Assembly: GCF_000982415.1 (NCBI RefSeq)
Contig: NZ_LANI01000003.1
Span: forward strand, 310,001 to 374,000
DNA length: 64,000 bases
Reading direction: 5' to 3'
From: Kiloniella litopenaei
GTDB taxonomy: Bacteria > Pseudomonadota > Alphaproteobacteria > Kiloniellales > Kiloniellaceae
Shown here: positions 1-8,969 of the stretch, in pieces
Layout: every line of letters starts with the position of its first letter
Numbering within the stretch: position 1 is the stretch's first letter
The notes under the pieces: model-generated
Seen by the model: only the letters and a program-made list of their open reading frames with translations
Databases searched by the model: none
Told to the model about the DNA's origin: nothing
Translations under genes and position numbers: made by a program

Positions 1-906
1 ACAGACAGACTGGATTTATGGCGTAAACATCTGCTCGCTGAAATTCCAGACCTTGATATGCGTCTGTTACCGGAAATCGGAAATAAAGAAGACATCGAAT
101 ATGCCCTCGTCTGGCGCCCGCCTGCCGGGTTACTCAAAACCCTTCCCAATCTGAAAGTCATTTTTTCGCTAGGGGCTGGCATTGATCACCTTGCTTCAGA
201 CACAGACTTGCCGGAAAACGTGCCCGTTGTACGGATGGTTGATTCGTCTTTAACGTCCGGGATGACAGAGTATGTTGTCATGACCGTTCTCAACCATCAC
301 AAAAGCATGCGACTGTATCGCGAACAACAAAACCGTAAAGAGTGGCTATTACATGAACCGCCTGTAACCTGGGATAGACGGGTCGGCATTATGGGTATGG
401 GCGTCTTGGGGTCTGATGCCGCTGAGAAATTGAGCAATCTTGGCTTTGATGTCGCGGGTTGGAGCAGAACCCACCGGGAACGCCCCGGCATAAAGACCTA
501 TGCTGGCACAGATCAACTGGAAGATTTTCTGAAAACAACAGAAATTTTGGTCTGCCTGCTCCCCCTTACAGACGAGACAGAAGATATTCTCAATAAGGAA
601 CTATTTGCCATGCTGCCCAAAGACGCGAGCGTTATCAACGCGGCAAGAGGTGGGCATTTGGTCGAACAAGACTTAATCCAAGCATTGGATTCAGGCCACC
701 TGTCTGAGGCGACACTTGATGTATTCAAATCAGAACCACTGGATCAAAACCACCCCTTTTGGAAACACCCCAAAATCACCATCACCCCCCATGCCGCCAG
801 TACGACACACCCAAGTTCTAGTGCCCGGAATGTTGCCGATGGTATTCGGCGCTTTGAAAGCGGAGAAGATTTATTAAATGTTGTGGATATGAAGCGCGGC
901 TATTAA
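1..906 (+). CDS. ghrA: GhrA-like glyoxylate/hydroxypyruvate reductase (5' partial)
   Basis: This is a D-2-hydroxyacid dehydrogenase that should reduce glyoxylate or hydroxypyruvate with NAD(P)H in the cytoplasm. The frame is open to the first base of the window, so the N-terminus is missing; the ATG at 58 is internal, because the family normally has about 20 or more residues before this point. The Rossmann nucleotide motif GMGVLG is visible, followed by the catalytic arginine in NAARGGH, the glutamate in DVFKSEPL and the histidine in ITITPHAA. The segment YALVWRPP and the C-terminal KRGY ending match the GhrA subgroup rather than SerA or formate dehydrogenases. The family is well established; the exact substrate is inferred. 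It stands alone, convergent with the MarR gene downstream. Confidence 0.85.
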   Translation, partial: TDRLDLWRKHLLAEIPDLDMRLLPEIGNKEDIEYALVWRPPAGLLKTLPNLKVIFSLGAGIDHLASDTDLPENVPVVRMVDSSLTSGMTEYVVMTVLNHHKSMRLYREQQNRKEWLLHEPPVTWDRRVGIMGMGVLGSDAAEKLSNLGFDVAGWSRTHRERPGIKTYAGTDQLEDFLKTTEILVCLLPLTDETEDILNKELFAMLPKDASVINAARGGHLVEQDLIQALDSGHLSEATLDVFKSEPLDQNHPFWKHPKITITPHAASTTHPSSSARNVADGIRRFESGEDLLNVVDMKRGY

Positions 907-990
907 ACCTGACATAACTGCAGTGAATAAGGGGAAGTGCTAAGATTTCGTCTTCCAGCAACAAAGTAAGCTGCCTCTGAATTTTAAAAA

Positions 991-1374
991 TCAGACTTCT
1001 TCGGCAAACTCTTCGACCATATCGCCAAACTCACGCAAATAAACAGACCCCTTGATGGTACGCTGTACAAGGATTGAGCGGCGATCATTTTCATCTGTTT
1101 TACGGCGAACAAAGTCGTATTTTCCCAATCGATCCAAAGCGCGCGTGACTGCAGGTTTTGACATGTTTAATTCTTCGGCCAACCCGCGAACTGTATGTGC
1201 CTGATCTTTGAGATACACGTGAAGCAATAACGTAAATTGGCGAGACGTCAGGTCCGGTAGCCCCTTTTGCAGAGCTGTGACCATTACGCCTCGCCATAAT
1301 TCTAAAGCCTGTTTTGCTGGTATGTCCACGATCGTTCCTAAACGTTCCGCAATCGCAATGATTCTAGAACACAA
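991..1374 (-). CDS. MarR-family transcriptional regulator
   Basis: This is a small winged-helix regulator. The recognition region runs through LNMSKPAVTRALDRL, followed by the wing RKTDENDRRSILV, which is the DxRS/R pattern typical of MarR proteins. The longest frame starts with TTG at 1374 and an in-frame stop lies just upstream, so it cannot be longer; a shorter start at an internal GTG is possible, and no strong ribosome binding site settles the matter. It is transcribed in the same direction as the universal stress protein gene 48 bp upstream and could be co-transcribed with it. The ligand and targets are unknown. The length of 127 residues is slightly short for the family. Confidence 0.8.
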   Translation of the reverse strand: MCSRIIAIAERLGTIVDIPAKQALELWRGVMVTALQKGLPDLTSRQFTLLLHVYLKDQAHTVRGLAEELNMSKPAVTRALDRLGKYDFVRRKTDENDRRSILVQRTIKGSVYLREFGDMVEEFAEEV

Positions 1375-1422
1375 TCAGGATCAAACTCAAGACATTCCTT
1401 TAAATAGCTTTGAAAGACCGCC

Positions 1423-1869
1423 TTACCGAACGGTTACACAGGTCACCTTGCTCAAACTTGCAACTTTATGGGAAACAGATCCCAAAAGAAGCGATTCAAG
1501 ATCACCATGTCCCCGGCTACCCATCACAATTGCATCAACTTTATTTTTGTCAGCAAATTCAACAATAGACCTTGCTGGCGGGCCAACCTTCACTTCGGTT
1601 TTGATGTTTTCAACGCCAACTTTTTTGGCGATTTCTTTAGCCTCGTTGAGAACTTCCTGACTAAAGGAATCAAGAACATATTGCGCGTCCTGACCAGATA
1701 CGTGTTCAACCTCCATAAAGCGGCGTAGTCCTTCGTTCATTTTCACAGCTTTAGCAACGGTTAGGAAAATAAGCTCACCTTCAAACTTAAGGGCCAAGGC
1801 TGCTGCTTTTTCAACGGCACGCATACTGTGCTCGGAACCATCGACCGCACAAAGGATTTTATTGAACAT
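1423..1869 (-). CDS. Universal stress protein, UspA family
   Basis: This is a single-domain universal stress protein of about 148 residues, a cytoplasmic stress-survival factor that in this subgroup probably binds ATP. The N-terminal strand KILCAVDGSEHS supplies the conserved Asp. The C-terminal segment GSRGHGDLESLLLGSVS fits the G-2x-G-9x-G-S ATP-binding pattern of MJ0577-type members. The longest frame begins at 1875, but GGAGT lies directly against that ATG; the second ATG at 1869 has GGAG at a normal distance of about 7 nt and is preferred. It is on the same strand as the MarR gene. Its exact stress role cannot be read from sequence. Confidence 0.88.
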   Translation of the reverse strand: MFNKILCAVDGSEHSMRAVEKAAALALKFEGELIFLTVAKAVKMNEGLRRFMEVEHVSGQDAQYVLDSFSQEVLNEAKEIAKKVGVENIKTEVKVGPPARSIVEFADKNKVDAIVMGSRGHGDLESLLLGSVSHKVASLSKVTCVTVR

Positions 1870-2018
1870 TGTCATACTCCATTTGTAAGACAGTTATTAA
1901 AACCAAATTCAAAAGAACATTAGCACAAAATAAGAGAATTTTCCCAATCTCTATAAACAACCCTGAAATGCAAAAAAGCAATGCATCAAAAGAGGTTAGA
2001 AAATTGGAAAAGTAGTGT

Positions 2019-3398
2019 CTATTTTTCAACCATTTCTTTAACCATGGAATAAACCGCTCTCAAACCAAGAGCTTCGCCACCTTCAGGCTTACCCGGCGAA
2101 GATGAGTTGTTATAAGCCATGACGTCAAAGTGTGCCCAAGGAATATCTTTCTCGACAAATTCCTGTAAATACAAAGCCGCTGTAATAGCGCCAGCATACG
2201 GCCCACCAGATATATTATTCAGATCTGCAATCTTGCTATCCAGCATCTTGCGATAGGGCTGATGCAGCGGCATACGCCATACTTCATCACCAGTCTCGAC
2301 AGAATGATGACGAAGCTTTTCAGCAACGTCATCATCATTACAGAACATAGCCGGTAAATCTGTACCCAAAGCAACACGCGCAGCACCAGTTAACGTCGCG
2401 AAATCAATAATCAGATCCGGTTTGGCCCGGCTTGCCTCGGCAAGAGCATCACACAAAACCAAACGCCCTTCTGCGTCGGTATTACCAATCTCAACGGTTA
2501 AACCTTTGCGGGTTTTTATGATATCCGATGGCCTGAAAGCATTGCCAGAAACCGAATTTTCAACGGCTGGAATCAGAACACGTAACTGACACGATAAATT
2601 GCTCTGCATTATCGCAGCAGCAATCCCCAAGACATGGGCAGCACCCCCCATGTCTTTTTTCATCAATAGCATACCAGCTGCTGATTTCAGATCGAGCCCC
2701 CCGGTATCAAAGCAAACGCCTTTACCCACCAGGGTGATTTTGGGACCAGTATCCCCCCATCTGAAATCAATTAATCGAGGGGCACGGACAGAAGCCTTAC
2801 CGACCTCATAAATCGCTGGATAATTTGCTTCTAAGAGTTTTTCACCAACAATAACATTACAATCAGCTTCGTATTCACCAGCTAATTGCGAAGCCGCAGT
2901 TGCGAGCTCTTCTGGCCCCATGTCATTGCTCGGCGTGTTAATCAAATCCCGCGTAAGGTGAACACCACTTGCAAGAGCATAAACCTGTGTCTGATCGGCG
3001 CTTTTGGGCCAAACCAAAGACGCCGGGGTCTTGTTACTTTTTTTATAGCGCGTGAACTGGTAGGTACCAATAGCCCACCCCAAAGCAACCTGAGTTGCTG
3101 CATCTGCAGAGAGATCCTCTTCGAGATAATAAGCTCCCTCTGGCAGGTTTTGGCTTAGCCCCGCAGCAATCCAGATACCGGGAACATCCTGATCCCCAAG
3201 ACCAACAACAACAGCTTTAACGCCGCCATCCTGATCCGGCAGAGCGCAGGTCGCACCCTCGCCAGCTTTAAAACCATTGGCTGTCATCCATGATGTGCCT
3301 TTGGCACCATCGTTGAGCTGTTTCTGAAATTGTGTTTTAGTAAAGAAAATTAATGGGATGGCCTGCTTTGGTGCAGAATCAATCAGTTGAAAACTCAT
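2019..3398 (-). CDS. Leucyl aminopeptidase family protein (peptidase M17)
   Basis: This is a cytosolic dinuclear-metal aminopeptidase that removes N-terminal residues from peptides. The C-terminal catalytic domain has the family signature NTDAEGRLVL, with metal-binding Asp and Glu and the catalytic Arg. Upstream are LVGKGVCFDTGG (catalytic Lys and metal-binding Asp) and KKDMGGAAHV (second-metal Asp). The N-terminal half is the variable macro-like domain. The length of 459 residues is a little under the roughly 500 of E. coli PepA and closer to PepB-like or generic alphaproteobacterial M17 members, so I give no symbol. The start has the sequence TAGGT upstream. It is monocistronic or loosely linked to the TAXI gene 225 bp upstream; that gap contains a short AATATC/GATATT dyad at 3455-3469. 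Confidence 0.9.
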   Translation of the reverse strand: MSFQLIDSAPKQAIPLIFFTKTQFQKQLNDGAKGTSWMTANGFKAGEGATCALPDQDGGVKAVVVGLGDQDVPGIWIAAGLSQNLPEGAYYLEEDLSADAATQVALGWAIGTYQFTRYKKSNKTPASLVWPKSADQTQVYALASGVHLTRDLINTPSNDMGPEELATAASQLAGEYEADCNVIVGEKLLEANYPAIYEVGKASVRAPRLIDFRWGDTGPKITLVGKGVCFDTGGLDLKSAAGMLLMKKDMGGAAHVLGIAAAIMQSNLSCQLRVLIPAVENSVSGNAFRPSDIIKTRKGLTVEIGNTDAEGRLVLCDALAEASRAKPDLIIDFATLTGAARVALGTDLPAMFCNDDDVAEKLRHHSVETGDEVWRMPLHQPYRKMLDSKIADLNNISGGPYAGAITAALYLQEFVEKDIPWAHFDVMAYNNSSSPGKPEGGEALGLRAVYSMVKEMVEK

Positions 3399-3623
3399 AT
3401 TTTACCTACAAATTACTGGATCACGAGCAACAAGACCGTTCTCGCATAGAAATGAATATCGTTGATATTACAGCCAGACAGATAGAGTGCACAGCCTTTT
3501 TTAGGAAAAAAACAATTTAAAGCTGTAACAAAATTATTGCCTGAAATTAACCAGCACAAACAAACTTAATCATGCCAATATCCCAGACAACACCATGACC
3601 AACAGTGAAACTAAGCACAGCCT

Positions 3624-4802
3624 TCATTCCTGACTGACCTGTTCATCATGATCAACCGAGTTAGTTTCTTTCGACGTTTCATCCGGAATCAAAGTCTGGT
3701 CTTCCTCGACAGAACCACTCGGATCTTCGTCAGGTTCCTCGTCGGTAAAAGTCTCTTCGACGTCAGGGATCATCCCAATTTCACGATAAAATCGTTCTGC
3801 CCCGGGATGTAGAGGTAAAATCAAACCATCCAAGGCCGTTTCCCGGGTGATAAAACGGCCAAGCGCATGCCCTTTGGCCAAATTAGCCGCAGTTGATTCA
3901 TGCCATAATGCTTTCGTAATGCCATAAATTAATTCGTCGTCCAGATCTTCACGCACAAGAAATTGTGCCGGAACCATCAAGGCCAAGGTATCAGACGTAT
4001 TTTTATAGGTGCCAACCCCGATCGTACCCCCCGAAAAGAATGGGTATATCTCTTCCAGAATCTCTACGTCTGTTTTACTGAGGGATAACAACCTTGCTTT
4101 GTGTCGGTCGGTTAAAACGGTAACCAATCTCGCGGGGGCACCTGCAATAATGAAAAAGGCATCAATTTCGCCACTGGTTATCGCTTCGTATGATTCACTA
4201 TCGGACAAGGTGAACATATTTTCTTTGGGAACTCTGACACCCCGGGTTTCCAGCAACAATTGCGCAGCCGCATTTGTCCCGGAACCAGCTGGTCCAATAG
4301 AAATTTTTTTCTTCGCAAGGTCTTCGAGCGTACGGATACCGCTGTTGATTCCCACGACGAGATGCATTGCTTCGGGATAAAGGTTCGCAACACTTCGCAA
4401 ATTGCCAATAGCCCCACGTGTCCGGAAAACATGTTCGCCGCGCAAAGCCCAGAAAACAACATCTGCTTGCGCAAAGCCCCCTTCAAGGGTGCCGTTAGAA
4501 ATGCCAATGACATTAGAAACAGATCCTTGCGTCGAGACACTGACAGACAGAAGACCGTCAACGCCGCAACTACCACCTTTTTCGCATGCCCGGGATCCAA
4601 CAGGTTTACTGATAGAACTGGCAATAATACCGCCCAGCGGAAAATAATTACCAATCGTCGCCCCGGTTCCTATTCGAAACACAGGCGTATCCTGAGCAAA
4701 ACTGATGCTCGAGAACATTGATAAACATAGAGTGAAAGCGACAAAAACGAATTTTTGAAAGTTCTTTATAAAGGAACGATACTCTGAGGACGTCGAAAAC
4801 AA
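3624..4802 (-). CDS. TAXI-family TRAP transporter solute-binding protein
   Basis: This is a periplasmic ligand-binding protein of the TAXI type, normally the receptor of a TRAP transporter for organic acids or amino acids. A hydrophobic signal segment spans about residues 13-36 and ends in ISFAQ, followed by RIGTGATIGNYFPLGG, the hallmark start of TAXI receptors, and by IGPAGSGTNAAAQLLL in the binding lobe. The start is a TTG with AAAGG about 7 nt upstream; the next ATG would delete most of the signal peptide, so TTG is favoured. No TRAP membrane components lie nearby, so it is an orphan here. The last roughly 45 residues form an unusual, strongly acidic tail (DEEPDEDPSGSVEED) not expected for the family fold. 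The ligand is unknown. Confidence 0.88.
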   Translation of the reverse strand: MFSTSSEYRSFIKNFQKFVFVAFTLCLSMFSSISFAQDTPVFRIGTGATIGNYFPLGGIIASSISKPVGSRACEKGGSCGVDGLLSVSVSTQGSVSNVIGISNGTLEGGFAQADVVFWALRGEHVFRTRGAIGNLRSVANLYPEAMHLVVGINSGIRTLEDLAKKKISIGPAGSGTNAAAQLLLETRGVRVPKENMFTLSDSESYEAITSGEIDAFFIIAGAPARLVTVLTDRHKARLLSLSKTDVEILEEIYPFFSGGTIGVGTYKNTSDTLALMVPAQFLVREDLDDELIYGITKALWHESTAANLAKGHALGRFITRETALDGLILPLHPGAERFYREIGMIPDVEETFTDEEPDEDPSGSVEEDQTLIPDETSKETNSVDHDEQVSQE

Positions 4803-5081
4803 CCGACTGCCTTTCTCTTATAACAGATTAGTCGCTGGGAAGCTTTTCTTATCCTACGACATAACTAGTTAAAAGTTAATTATAACCTTGCGCAGTTAAC
4901 GATTTTTTTGTTGCTCAAAAAAACTGATCCTCTGGCATCTGTTGATGAAATCAAATTCCGTCGAAAGCAAGGCTATTTCCCATACAGTTTTTTTTATTAC
5001 CTGTAAGAAGAGAACAAACAATAATGACGGGGAATGGGTATAATTATGGCATTAATTGGCAAGTTATAAATAACGTTATCA

Positions 5082-5741
5082 TCAGGCTGCCTGTTCGATC
5101 AGAACACCATCAGATAGTTCAACCTGACGCGTCGCGACCCTGTTCAGAAAATGATGGTTATGCGACACAATAATCATGGCTTGCGGAAGCTCTGTCAGAA
5201 GCGAGATCAAATGTTGTTTTGTATCCCGGTCCAAATCATTTGTTGGCTCATCAAGCAAAAGAACCTCGGGCTCCAACGCCATAACCGTTGCAAGGGCAAC
5301 GAGACGTTTTTGCCCGCCAGATAGCTTATGCGTTATTCTATCGGCTAAATGTTCCAGCCTTAGTAGCTCCAACGTTCGCGCAACAATTTCGCCAACTTCC
5401 TTAGCTGACTTACCCAAATTCAAAGGGCCAAAAGCAAGATCTTCGGCAACGGTTGGGCAGAAAAGCTGGTCATCGGGATCTTGAAAAACCAATCCGGCAC
5501 GCACCCGGACATCACGGAAATCTTTTTCTTGTCGACGCATAGCGCCAAATGCATGGATTTCACCACTGTTGGGCGTTTCCAAACCATTTATCAGACGCAA
5601 GAGGGTGCTTTTTCCAGCCCCGTTGCTACCTGTTAACGCGACACGATCACCGGCCTGCAAATCAAAGTCGATACCTTTGAGAACATCCAAACCATTTGCA
5701 TAGGCAAAGTGTAAACCACGCAACGAAATCAGCGATGCCAT
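5082..5741 (-). CDS. cbiO: ECF cobalt transporter ATPase CbiO
   Basis: This is the energising ATPase of an energy-coupling-factor metal transporter. It shows Walker A (GSNGAGKST), Q-loop (VFQDPDDQLF), signature LSGGQKR, Walker B (VLLLDEPTNDLD) and H-loop (IIVSHNHHF). The Q-loop motif QDPDDQ is typical of CbiO/EcfA proteins. The frame opens at 5789, but the ATG at 5741 is preferred: it overlaps the cbiQ stop as TGATG and has GGAG about 9 nt upstream. It is the last gene of the five-gene set DUF4198-cbiM-nikL-like-cbiQ-cbiO, which is probably controlled by the cobalamin riboswitch at 8970-9180. About 280 bp without a gene follow before the TAXI gene. Confidence 0.92.
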   Translation of the reverse strand: MASLISLRGLHFAYANGLDVLKGIDFDLQAGDRVALTGSNGAGKSTLLRLINGLETPNSGEIHAFGAMRRQEKDFRDVRVRAGLVFQDPDDQLFCPTVAEDLAFGPLNLGKSAKEVGEIVARTLELLRLEHLADRITHKLSGGQKRLVALATVMALEPEVLLLDEPTNDLDRDTKQHLISLLTELPQAMIIVSHNHHFLNRVATRQVELSDGVLIEQAA

Positions 5742-6526
5742 CAAAAATACTCCACAGCGATCAGGCTTAAAATAACCACAGCCACGCAAACGGCAAAAAC
5801 ACGATCACGTTTTTCTATCTTCATATTATTGAGAACATGGAACCGTCCGTCGAACCCGCGGCACTTCATCGCTTCCATAATGCGATCAGATCTCTCAAGA
5901 CTTCTAACCAACATCATGCCGATCAAATATCCGATTGACCGCAATGTATGGATATTCGTCCGCGGAACAAAACCACGGGCTTTCATTGCCATACGCATCG
6001 TTTTGTATTCTTTGTAGAACACATCAATATAACGCACGGTGAAAAGAAAAAGATGGACCAGCTTCGCCGGAACTCTAAGCCGGTAAAGTGCATGCCCCAA
6101 AACGGATGGTTCCATAATGCCCACCAATCCCATCAGGGAAAAGAGGATCGCGTTCGCCTTTAACCCAACCTCTGCAGCTCGGTATAGGCCCTCTTTACTG
6201 GCATCCCATCCCCAGACAGAAAAAAGAGTTTCACCCGCCATTGTAAAGGGCAACGTCAACATCAGAACAACAATGAATGAATCAACAACAATCACCTTGC
6301 GAATTGTTGTCCATAACGGCAAACGAGATGACAGGGAAAGCCCCAAGCCGATGCCAAGTGCAAGGGTAAGAGCCCCCAAATCATGCATTGCCGAAATAAG
6401 AAAAGCGAATAATACACAGGAAACAAGGCGAACGCGCGGGTCCAGACTCTTTAAAAACGCTTCAGATTTGCTCTGATCGTTCTTAACAGTCCAGGATTGC
6501 GAAACTTCGCCTAAAACCTGTGTCAT
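5741..6526 (-). CDS. cbiQ: ECF transporter transmembrane component CbiQ
   Basis: This is the T component of the cobalt ECF transporter, coupling ATP hydrolysis by CbiO to the CbiM substrate unit in the inner membrane. It has several hydrophobic helices and the conserved coupling-helix motif KARGF (MKARGFVPR) followed by a second, MKCRGFDGRF; the two Ala/Cys-Arg-Gly motifs are characteristic of EcfT/CbiQ proteins. The longest frame starts at 6559, but the ATG at 6526 lies one base after the stop of the preceding gene, with AAGGG about 8 nt upstream, and is preferred. The stop overlaps the cbiO start by one base, so translation is probably coupled. Confidence 0.9.
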   Translation of the reverse strand: MTQVLGEVSQSWTVKNDQSKSEAFLKSLDPRVRLVSCVLFAFLISAMHDLGALTLALGIGLGLSLSSRLPLWTTIRKVIVVDSFIVVLMLTLPFTMAGETLFSVWGWDASKEGLYRAAEVGLKANAILFSLMGLVGIMEPSVLGHALYRLRVPAKLVHLFLFTVRYIDVFYKEYKTMRMAMKARGFVPRTNIHTLRSIGYLIGMMLVRSLERSDRIMEAMKCRGFDGRFHVLNNMKIEKRDRVFAVCVAVVILSLIAVEYF

Positions 6527-6527
6527 A

Positions 6528-7163
6528 TCACGCGCCCTTAGTTGTCTTGAAACGACCAAGAAGGAAAGATGCTATACCAAAGATCCCAAGGATATAGCCT
6601 ATGCCCCCCAGGATATCCTGCATGCGACGTTCTTCTTTATATTGCGCCAGCTCTTTCCGCAAAGACCGAACCTCTTTTGAGGTTTTTGATAAAAGTTTCT
6701 CCAATGCAGCCTGATCCATTACCACAAGTTTTGTATCAGACAAGTTCGACGGAACAGCAGCATCCTTTTCAGAAGACGCTGCGTCTTGGTTCCCTGTGGC
6801 ATCAGCAATACTTCCACCTATAAGGTCATCAGGCAATTCGTCTGCTGTTACAGTAAGCATCGCAATATGCCCAGCACTCAAATTCGCGCGGAAAATATGG
6901 TCAATTTTTTTTGTGGCCGTGAAAACAAAAAAACCTTCTTCGTCGGTTGTTGTTTCGCCCAACTTGTTACCTGCTGTGTCAAAGACTTCAACAAGAAGGT
7001 TTTTCGCCATATCCCCATTGGAAAATCCAATTTCACCTTCGATCAGATTTCCATCTGGATAAGCGGCCGAAATAACCTTGTGCGCCCAAGCATTGGAAGA
7101 AAGGCCAAATATTAAAAAAGATGCCAGCACAAGCGCTGCAAATCTTAATTTACCGTACAGCAT
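6528..7163 (-). CDS. NikL-like accessory component of the cobalt/nickel ECF transporter
   Basis: This is an exported, membrane-anchored accessory protein in the place where cbiN usually sits. A signal peptide ends in NAWA, so the predicted mature protein begins with His. A small beta-rich domain follows (about residues 28-105, with TTTDEEGFFVF, as in carboxypeptidase-regulatory-like folds), then a Ser/Ala-rich linker, a short coiled coil (SKEVRSLRKELAQYKEE) and one C-terminal membrane helix (GYILGIFGIASFLLG). This architecture matches NikL, described as an alternative partner of NikM/CbiM substrate components. It overlaps the end of cbiM by 14 bp. The role in metal capture is inferred from family and context. 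Confidence 0.72.
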   Translation of the reverse strand: MLYGKLRFAALVLASFLIFGLSSNAWAHKVISAAYPDGNLIEGEIGFSNGDMAKNLLVEVFDTAGNKLGETTTDEEGFFVFTATKKIDHIFRANLSAGHIAMLTVTADELPDDLIGGSIADATGNQDAASSEKDAAVPSNLSDTKLVVMDQAALEKLLSKTSKEVRSLRKELAQYKEERRMQDILGGIGYILGIFGIASFLLGRFKTTKGA

Positions 7164-7947
7164 TGATAAGCTCCGGTTTGACTTTTGTAATTAATTGAAT
7201 AGTCGCTGCTGTCAAAATACCTTCCACAGCCATAACCGGGAAGTGTGCAACGATGACAAATTCGGCTGCCTTTACAAACTCATCTCCGGATAGGGCCAGC
7301 GAAATGGCAACCATAACAGAGGTAAAGAAAATAGATAGCGATCCGCCCAGAAACCCCCAAAAACCCGCAACAGACAGAGTCTTTCGACGGTAGAGGATGT
7401 ACCCATAAATCATGACCAACGCAAAAAGCGCCAAGGAAATACTGTTCACGGATACACGCCAGGTTGCCCCTTCGACTTGGAAGGCTTCATAAAGAGAGAC
7501 ACCCGCCCAGATAGACAAAATGAAGAAAATGGCAAACAGTACATCAGCCACAAGTTTAGCAAGATTCTGTTGCTGAGCGGTAATTCCCCACCGACAGATA
7601 AAGAAGACCATCACAGCAGGGAAAGCGATGTTGACGGCATTCACTCCCAATACAGTCAATCCGCCAAAGCCAAAGAAAACCGCCTGAAGTAACAAAGCGA
7701 CAACCAGCGCCGGAAAGGCCGCCCACCCTAGAATAATACCCAACAGCCCATTCAGGATAAGATGAACAGAAGAAAAACCAAGCGGTACGTGAATCAAAGA
7801 AACCACGAAAAAAACAGCGGACAAAACACCTACCCGGGGTAAATCTTCCGGTTCCAGCTTTTTCAGACTATAGGCCACACCGGCAGCGGCAATAATGCCA
7901 CCACCGATGAGAACTGGATTAGATAAGGCACCATCAACGATGTGCAT
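7150..7947 (-). CDS. cbiM: ECF cobalt transporter substrate-specific component CbiM
   Basis: This is the S component that binds and transports Co2+ (or Ni2+). It starts MHIVDGALS: in this family the N-terminal Met-His segment forms part of the square-planar metal site, and the later histidines in IHVPLGFSSVHL supply the conserved internal ligand region. About seven hydrophobic helices follow. The cobalamin riboswitch upstream argues for cobalt rather than nickel. There is no CbiN gene; a NikL-like gene follows with a 14-bp overlap, and a DUF4198 protein precedes it by 12 bp. GGGAT lies a little upstream of the ATG. The metal preference is inferred from regulation, not from the protein sequence alone. 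Confidence 0.93.
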   Translation of the reverse strand: MHIVDGALSNPVLIGGGIIAAAGVAYSLKKLEPEDLPRVGVLSAVFFVVSLIHVPLGFSSVHLILNGLLGIILGWAAFPALVVALLLQAVFFGFGGLTVLGVNAVNIAFPAVMVFFICRWGITAQQQNLAKLVADVLFAIFFILSIWAGVSLYEAFQVEGATWRVSVNSISLALFALVMIYGYILYRRKTLSVAGFWGFLGGSLSIFFTSVMVAISLALSGDEFVKAAEFVIVAHFPVMAVEGILTAATIQLITKVKPELINAVR

Positions 7948-7959
7948 CGCTATTTATCC

Positions 7960-8763
7960 CTAATCAACATCCCGGGCCTGAACCCAGATAACAGCATCCT
8001 GTGAAAGTTCCTTGCCTTCGTGCTCTTTGTCTGGGCCAGAACCTAGGGCAGCAAAGCCCCAAAAACCTTCTTCGGGAATACCAAAGGTAAAGGTACCAGA
8101 CGCATCCGCTAGAATTGCGTGTGCAGGAGTCGAAATCTGGCCTTCAGTTGCAAAACGATTATTTTCAGAATCAACCGGATAGTTGAGGTATTCAATTTCA
8201 ATCTCAGCAAAAGGAACAGGTTTTCCCTCGGACAAAACCACACCCGAGAACGTACCACCCGCAATAACATTGTACGGTTTTGTCAGTGGACGAATTTCCG
8301 TTTTCAATCCCTGAGGCTCAGCCCAATCAGTTGGCAGATCACCGACATTTACATAAGACTTTGTAATCTGTTGGATAAAGATGTCTTCACTTGCTTCATA
8401 ATAAGGTGCAGGATTGAGAACAAAAACATTATCCCCAAGACCACGCAATTTTACAGAAGCTTCATAGGCTTTTCCTGTATTTTCGCTACTGGTCCATTCG
8501 ATAATATTCAAGCTATCCATCAGGTTTTTCTTTTTGCCTTTACGAACAACATAAAACTCTTCTGGGGCGGCCATTTCCATCACATGTCCTGATTCGGCTG
8601 GATGTGTGAAAGGCATTTTTAGTGTTATTTCCCCACCTTTCTCGAGCATTGTTTCAGGTGTAAAAACCAATTGAAAATGTGCTTGCGCACCAGATATAGA
8701 AGTTGCCAGTCCGCCAAAAGCGACACCACAAGCAACAGCTCCACTAAGAAGAACTTTTTTCAT
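7960..8763 (-). CDS. DUF4198 periplasmic protein of the cobalt-uptake operon
   Basis: This is an exported protein of the DUF4198 family (NikK-type partners of nickel/cobalt ECF transporters). A signal peptide of about 28 residues ends in GAQA, giving a predicted mature N-terminus HFQL. The body is beta-rich, with the conserved segment GFWGFAALGSG near the end. It is the first gene after the cobalamin riboswitch and lies 12 bp before cbiM, which supports a role in delivering cobalt to CbiM. The longest frame starts with TTG at 8772; the ATG at 8763 (MKKVLLSG) is the more usual start, although the GGGGA motif is spaced closer to the TTG. A paralogue lies at 10370-11191. The metal-binding role is inferred. 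Confidence 0.78.
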   Translation of the reverse strand: MKKVLLSGAVACGVAFGGLATSISGAQAHFQLVFTPETMLEKGGEITLKMPFTHPAESGHVMEMAAPEEFYVVRKGKKKNLMDSLNIIEWTSSENTGKAYEASVKLRGLGDNVFVLNPAPYYEASEDIFIQQITKSYVNVGDLPTDWAEPQGLKTEIRPLTKPYNVIAGGTFSGVVLSEGKPVPFAEIEIEYLNYPVDSENNRFATEGQISTPAHAILADASGTFTFGIPEEGFWGFAALGSGPDKEHEGKELSQDAVIWVQARDVD

Positions 8764-8969
8764 CGCGTTCAAAAATCCCCTATCTTCAAGCTACATATTG
8801 AAGACAACGTTCCTAAATTTAAGCTGATTGGATTGCGAGAGATAAGTCAGACATCTCGTCGAAGCATAAACAAACGTATTGATTATGCTTATTCCAGCAG
8901 CTTGGCTCAAAGGCACGCCACAAACGGATGTCCGTCACCAATGGTACTCCCCGCCCTTTGGTCCAGTGA

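Noticed and set aside
513..728. Antisense frames over ghrA, pepA, pheT and other long genes
   Set aside because: They lie opposite strongly conserved coding frames, lack ribosome binding sites and have low-quality protein sequence; they are shadows.
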